Assembly (NCBI RefSeq): GCF_024296865.1
Contig: NZ_CP101134.1
Span: 930,001 to 994,000, forward strand
Source of the DNA: Sphingobacterium sp. LZ7M1
Lineage (GTDB): Bacteria > Bacteroidota > Bacteroidia > Sphingobacteriales > Sphingobacteriaceae
Direction of reading: 5' to 3'
DNA: 64,000 nucleotides
Positions within the stretch are counted from its first letter, which is position 1, and each line of letters begins with the position of its first letter. The translations under genes were made by a program, and so were the position numbers. Positions 62,498 through 64,000 of the stretch are shown here, in pieces. The notes under the pieces are model-generated. The model ran no database searches. It saw only the letters and a program-made list of their open reading frames with translations, and was not told the DNA's origin.

Positions 62498-62549
62498 CAC
62501 AAAATATTTCCGAATTAGCAATTGGAAAAACACGTTAATCACATAGTTA

Positions 62550-63308
62550 ATGGCTAAAAAAATTGAGTCCTTATTACTAGAGTTTGCGAAGATTCACCGC
62601 TTTCTGATGCGTTTTTTTCGCGAAGTGGTAAGTCCACCTTACGAGTTTAAAGAGATCATTAGACAATGTTATGAAATTGGGTGGAAATCATTTCCATTAA
62701 TAAGTTTAACGGGTTTTATTGTAGGATTTGTTTTTACAAAGCAATCTCGACCTTCCCTGGAGGAATTTGGTGCCGCCTCATGGTTGCCAGCCTTAATTTC
62801 CATCGCTATCGTAAGGGCCTTGGCCCCATTGGTTACTGCGCTTATTGCATCCGGTAAGGTAGGGTCGCAGATAGGTGCAGAATTAAGCTCCATGAATGTT
62901 ACCGAGCAGATCGATGCCATGGAGGTATCAGGTACCAATCCGTTCAAGTTCCTGATTGTGAGTCGAATATTGGCCACAACTTTTATGATTCCTGTCCTCT
63001 GTTTTTATGTTGCCGGAATTGGATTAGCAGGTGGTTATTTGAGTATTATTTCCAAAGATCAGTTGAGTATTCTAAGCTTTATTACCCAGGTATTTGAAGC
63101 TATCGCTCCTAAAGATATTTTCGCCATGGTATTCCGCGCCATTGTTTTCGGTTTTACCATTGGTTTTGTTAGTACCTATGTAGGTTATTATTCTTCAAAA
63201 GGTACCGAGGGTGTGGGTAAAGCAGCAAACAGTGCCGTTGTGGCATCCATGTTTATAGTGTTCATCGAGGAACTCTTGATCGTTCAGGTTCTAGCTTTAA
63301 TGGGATAA
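62550..63308 (+). CDS. mlaE: MlaE/YrbE-family lipid ABC transporter permease
   Basis: A 252-residue inner-membrane permease that moves phospholipid between membranes with MlaD-type and MlaF-type partners. Five to six helices are visible, with the family features SLTGFIVGFVFTKQ, GAASWLPALISIAIVRALAPLVTALI, the conserved RxGAQIGAELxxM region (here KVGSQIGAELSSMNVTEQIDAMEV) and the C-terminal GAKGVGxAxxxAVV-type end (here TEGVGKAANSAVVASMF). The ATPase follows 6 bp later, so this is the start of a mla-type operon running out of the window; MlaD should be next downstream. Confidence 0.93.
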   Translation: MAKKIESLLLEFAKIHRFLMRFFREVVSPPYEFKEIIRQCYEIGWKSFPLISLTGFIVGFVFTKQSRPSLEEFGAASWLPALISIAIVRALAPLVTALIASGKVGSQIGAELSSMNVTEQIDAMEVSGTNPFKFLIVSRILATTFMIPVLCFYVAGIGLAGGYLSIISKDQLSILSFITQVFEAIAPKDIFAMVFRAIVFGFTIGFVSTYVGYYSSKGTEGVGKAANSAVVASMFIVFIEELLIVQVLALMG

Positions 63309-63314
63309 TGGATT

Positions 63315-64000
63315 ATGGAACAGAAAAAGCCAGTAAATATTAATTACGACGATGTAGTGATCAATGTGCAAGGGGTAAGTAAGTCCTTTGGGGATTTACA
63401 TGTCCTGAGAAACGTTGACCTGCAACTCTATAATGGCGAGAACTTGGTGGTGCTAGGGAGGTCTGGTACTGGTAAATCAGTTTTGATTAAACTGATTTCC
63501 GGTTTGTTAAAGCCTGATAAAGGTGATATTACCGTGTTGGGCGAAGTGGTAAACCAATTGAACGAGAAGGAATTGCGAGATCTGCGTTTGAAAATTGGGT
63601 TCTCCTTCCAAAACAGTGCGCTCTATGATAGTATGACCGTGCGTGAAAATCTAGAGTTTCCCTTGGTTAGAAATAAAAGAAACCTAACTAGAGCAGAAAT
63701 TGACCGTGAAGTCGAAGATGTATTAGATGGAGTAGGCCTTTTAAGGACGATCAATCAAATGCCATCAGAGCTTTCCGGAGGTCAGAGAAAACGTATCGGT
63801 ATCGCACGCACCCTGATCTTAAGACCTGATATCATGATGTATGATGAGCCAACAGCTGGATTGGACCCCTTGACCTGTTTGGATATCAATACCTTGATCA
63901 ATGAAGTTCAAGAACGATATAAAACCTCTTCCATTATCATTACACACGATTTGGCTTGTGCAAAAATGGTAGGCGATAGGGTAGCCATGCTTTTGGATGG
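63315..64000 (+). CDS. mlaF: MlaF-type ABC transporter ATP-binding protein (partial, window end)
   Basis: The first 228 residues of an ABC ATPase; the gene runs past the window end. Start at the ATG at 63315, 6 bp after the permease stop (an ATG at 63308 leads to an early stop). Motifs: Walker A GRSGTGKS, Q-loop in FSFQNSALYDSMTVREN, signature LSGGQRKRIGIART, Walker B IMMYDEPTAGLDP and the switch His in IIITHDLACAKMVGD. FQNSALYDSMTV is typical of MlaF. It powers the permease encoded just upstream in lipid transport for outer-membrane asymmetry. Confidence 0.93.
   Translation, partial: MEQKKPVNINYDDVVINVQGVSKSFGDLHVLRNVDLQLYNGENLVVLGRSGTGKSVLIKLISGLLKPDKGDITVLGEVVNQLNEKELRDLRLKIGFSFQNSALYDSMTVRENLEFPLVRNKRNLTRAEIDREVEDVLDGVGLLRTINQMPSELSGGQRKRIGIARTLILRPDIMMYDEPTAGLDPLTCLDINTLINEVQERYKTSSIIITHDLACAKMVGDRVAMLLD

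Overview
The window looks like chromosomal DNA of a Bacteroidota member, most likely Sphingobacteriaceae (Sphingobacterium-like). The evidence is three SusC/SusD outer-membrane pairs, fimbrillin-type lipoproteins, a TamL-type Omp85 lipoprotein, a DUF5689 protein, several lipoprotein signals followed by charged residues, near absence of Shine-Dalgarno sequences, and promoters of the TAnnTTTG (-7) type. No tRNA, rRNA, CRISPR array, phage or transposase gene was recognised. Gene calls are by motif and family recognition only.

Layout. 1-789: tail of a cytochrome c gene and two small membrane proteins. 882-7618: sulfatase followed by a SusC/SusD pair. 7998-8991: small membrane protein with an ABC ATPase. 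9064-12958: dihydroorotase, an LD-carboxypeptidase (S66) and an M14 zinc carboxypeptidase. 13383-26249 (minus): two SusC/SusD pairs, an L-Ala-D/L-Glu epimerase and an NlpC/P60 endopeptidase; a secreted glycosylasparaginase (26421-27455) diverges from it. This block reads as a murein-peptide uptake and breakdown locus. 27760-37159 (plus): fimbrillin-nuclease fusion, fimbrillin-like lipoprotein, TonB receptor, DUF5689 lipoprotein, EEP-family nuclease/phosphatase and a C11 (clostripain-type) protease, apparently one operon. 37313-40990: topoisomerase IV subunit A (minus) and an esterase. 41052-50943: Y-family polymerase and DnaE-type polymerase at the two edges of a block holding two glycosyltransferases, a flippase-like protein and two sphingomyelinase-like EEP proteins. 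50998-57128: AI-2E transporter, MFS transporter, TrmH methyltransferase (minus), divergent TamL, small membrane protein. 57246-64000: serS, SAM methyltransferase, pncB, an Arg/Ser-rich DUF6600-like secreted protein, and the MlaE/MlaF lipid transporter, the last cut by the window end.

Most notable non-coding signals. (1) A nearly identical 19-bp palindrome, TTACTAATATTTTTAGTAA, lies 29-30 bp before both damage-type polymerases and is a candidate SOS (LexA-type) operator. (2) A family of GAGATnTGAGAT/ATCTCAnATCTCA repeats sits with a hairpin terminator between convergent genes at two places, 12959-13380 and 58559-58767. (3) The 1.3-kb gene-free stretch 17969-19260 is packed with inverted repeats and a 162-bp tandem repeat.

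Most interesting candidate system: the 27760-37159 operon, which couples extracellular nucleic-acid and phosphoester hydrolases, a TonB receptor, fimbrillin-like lipoproteins and an Arg/Lys-type protease.
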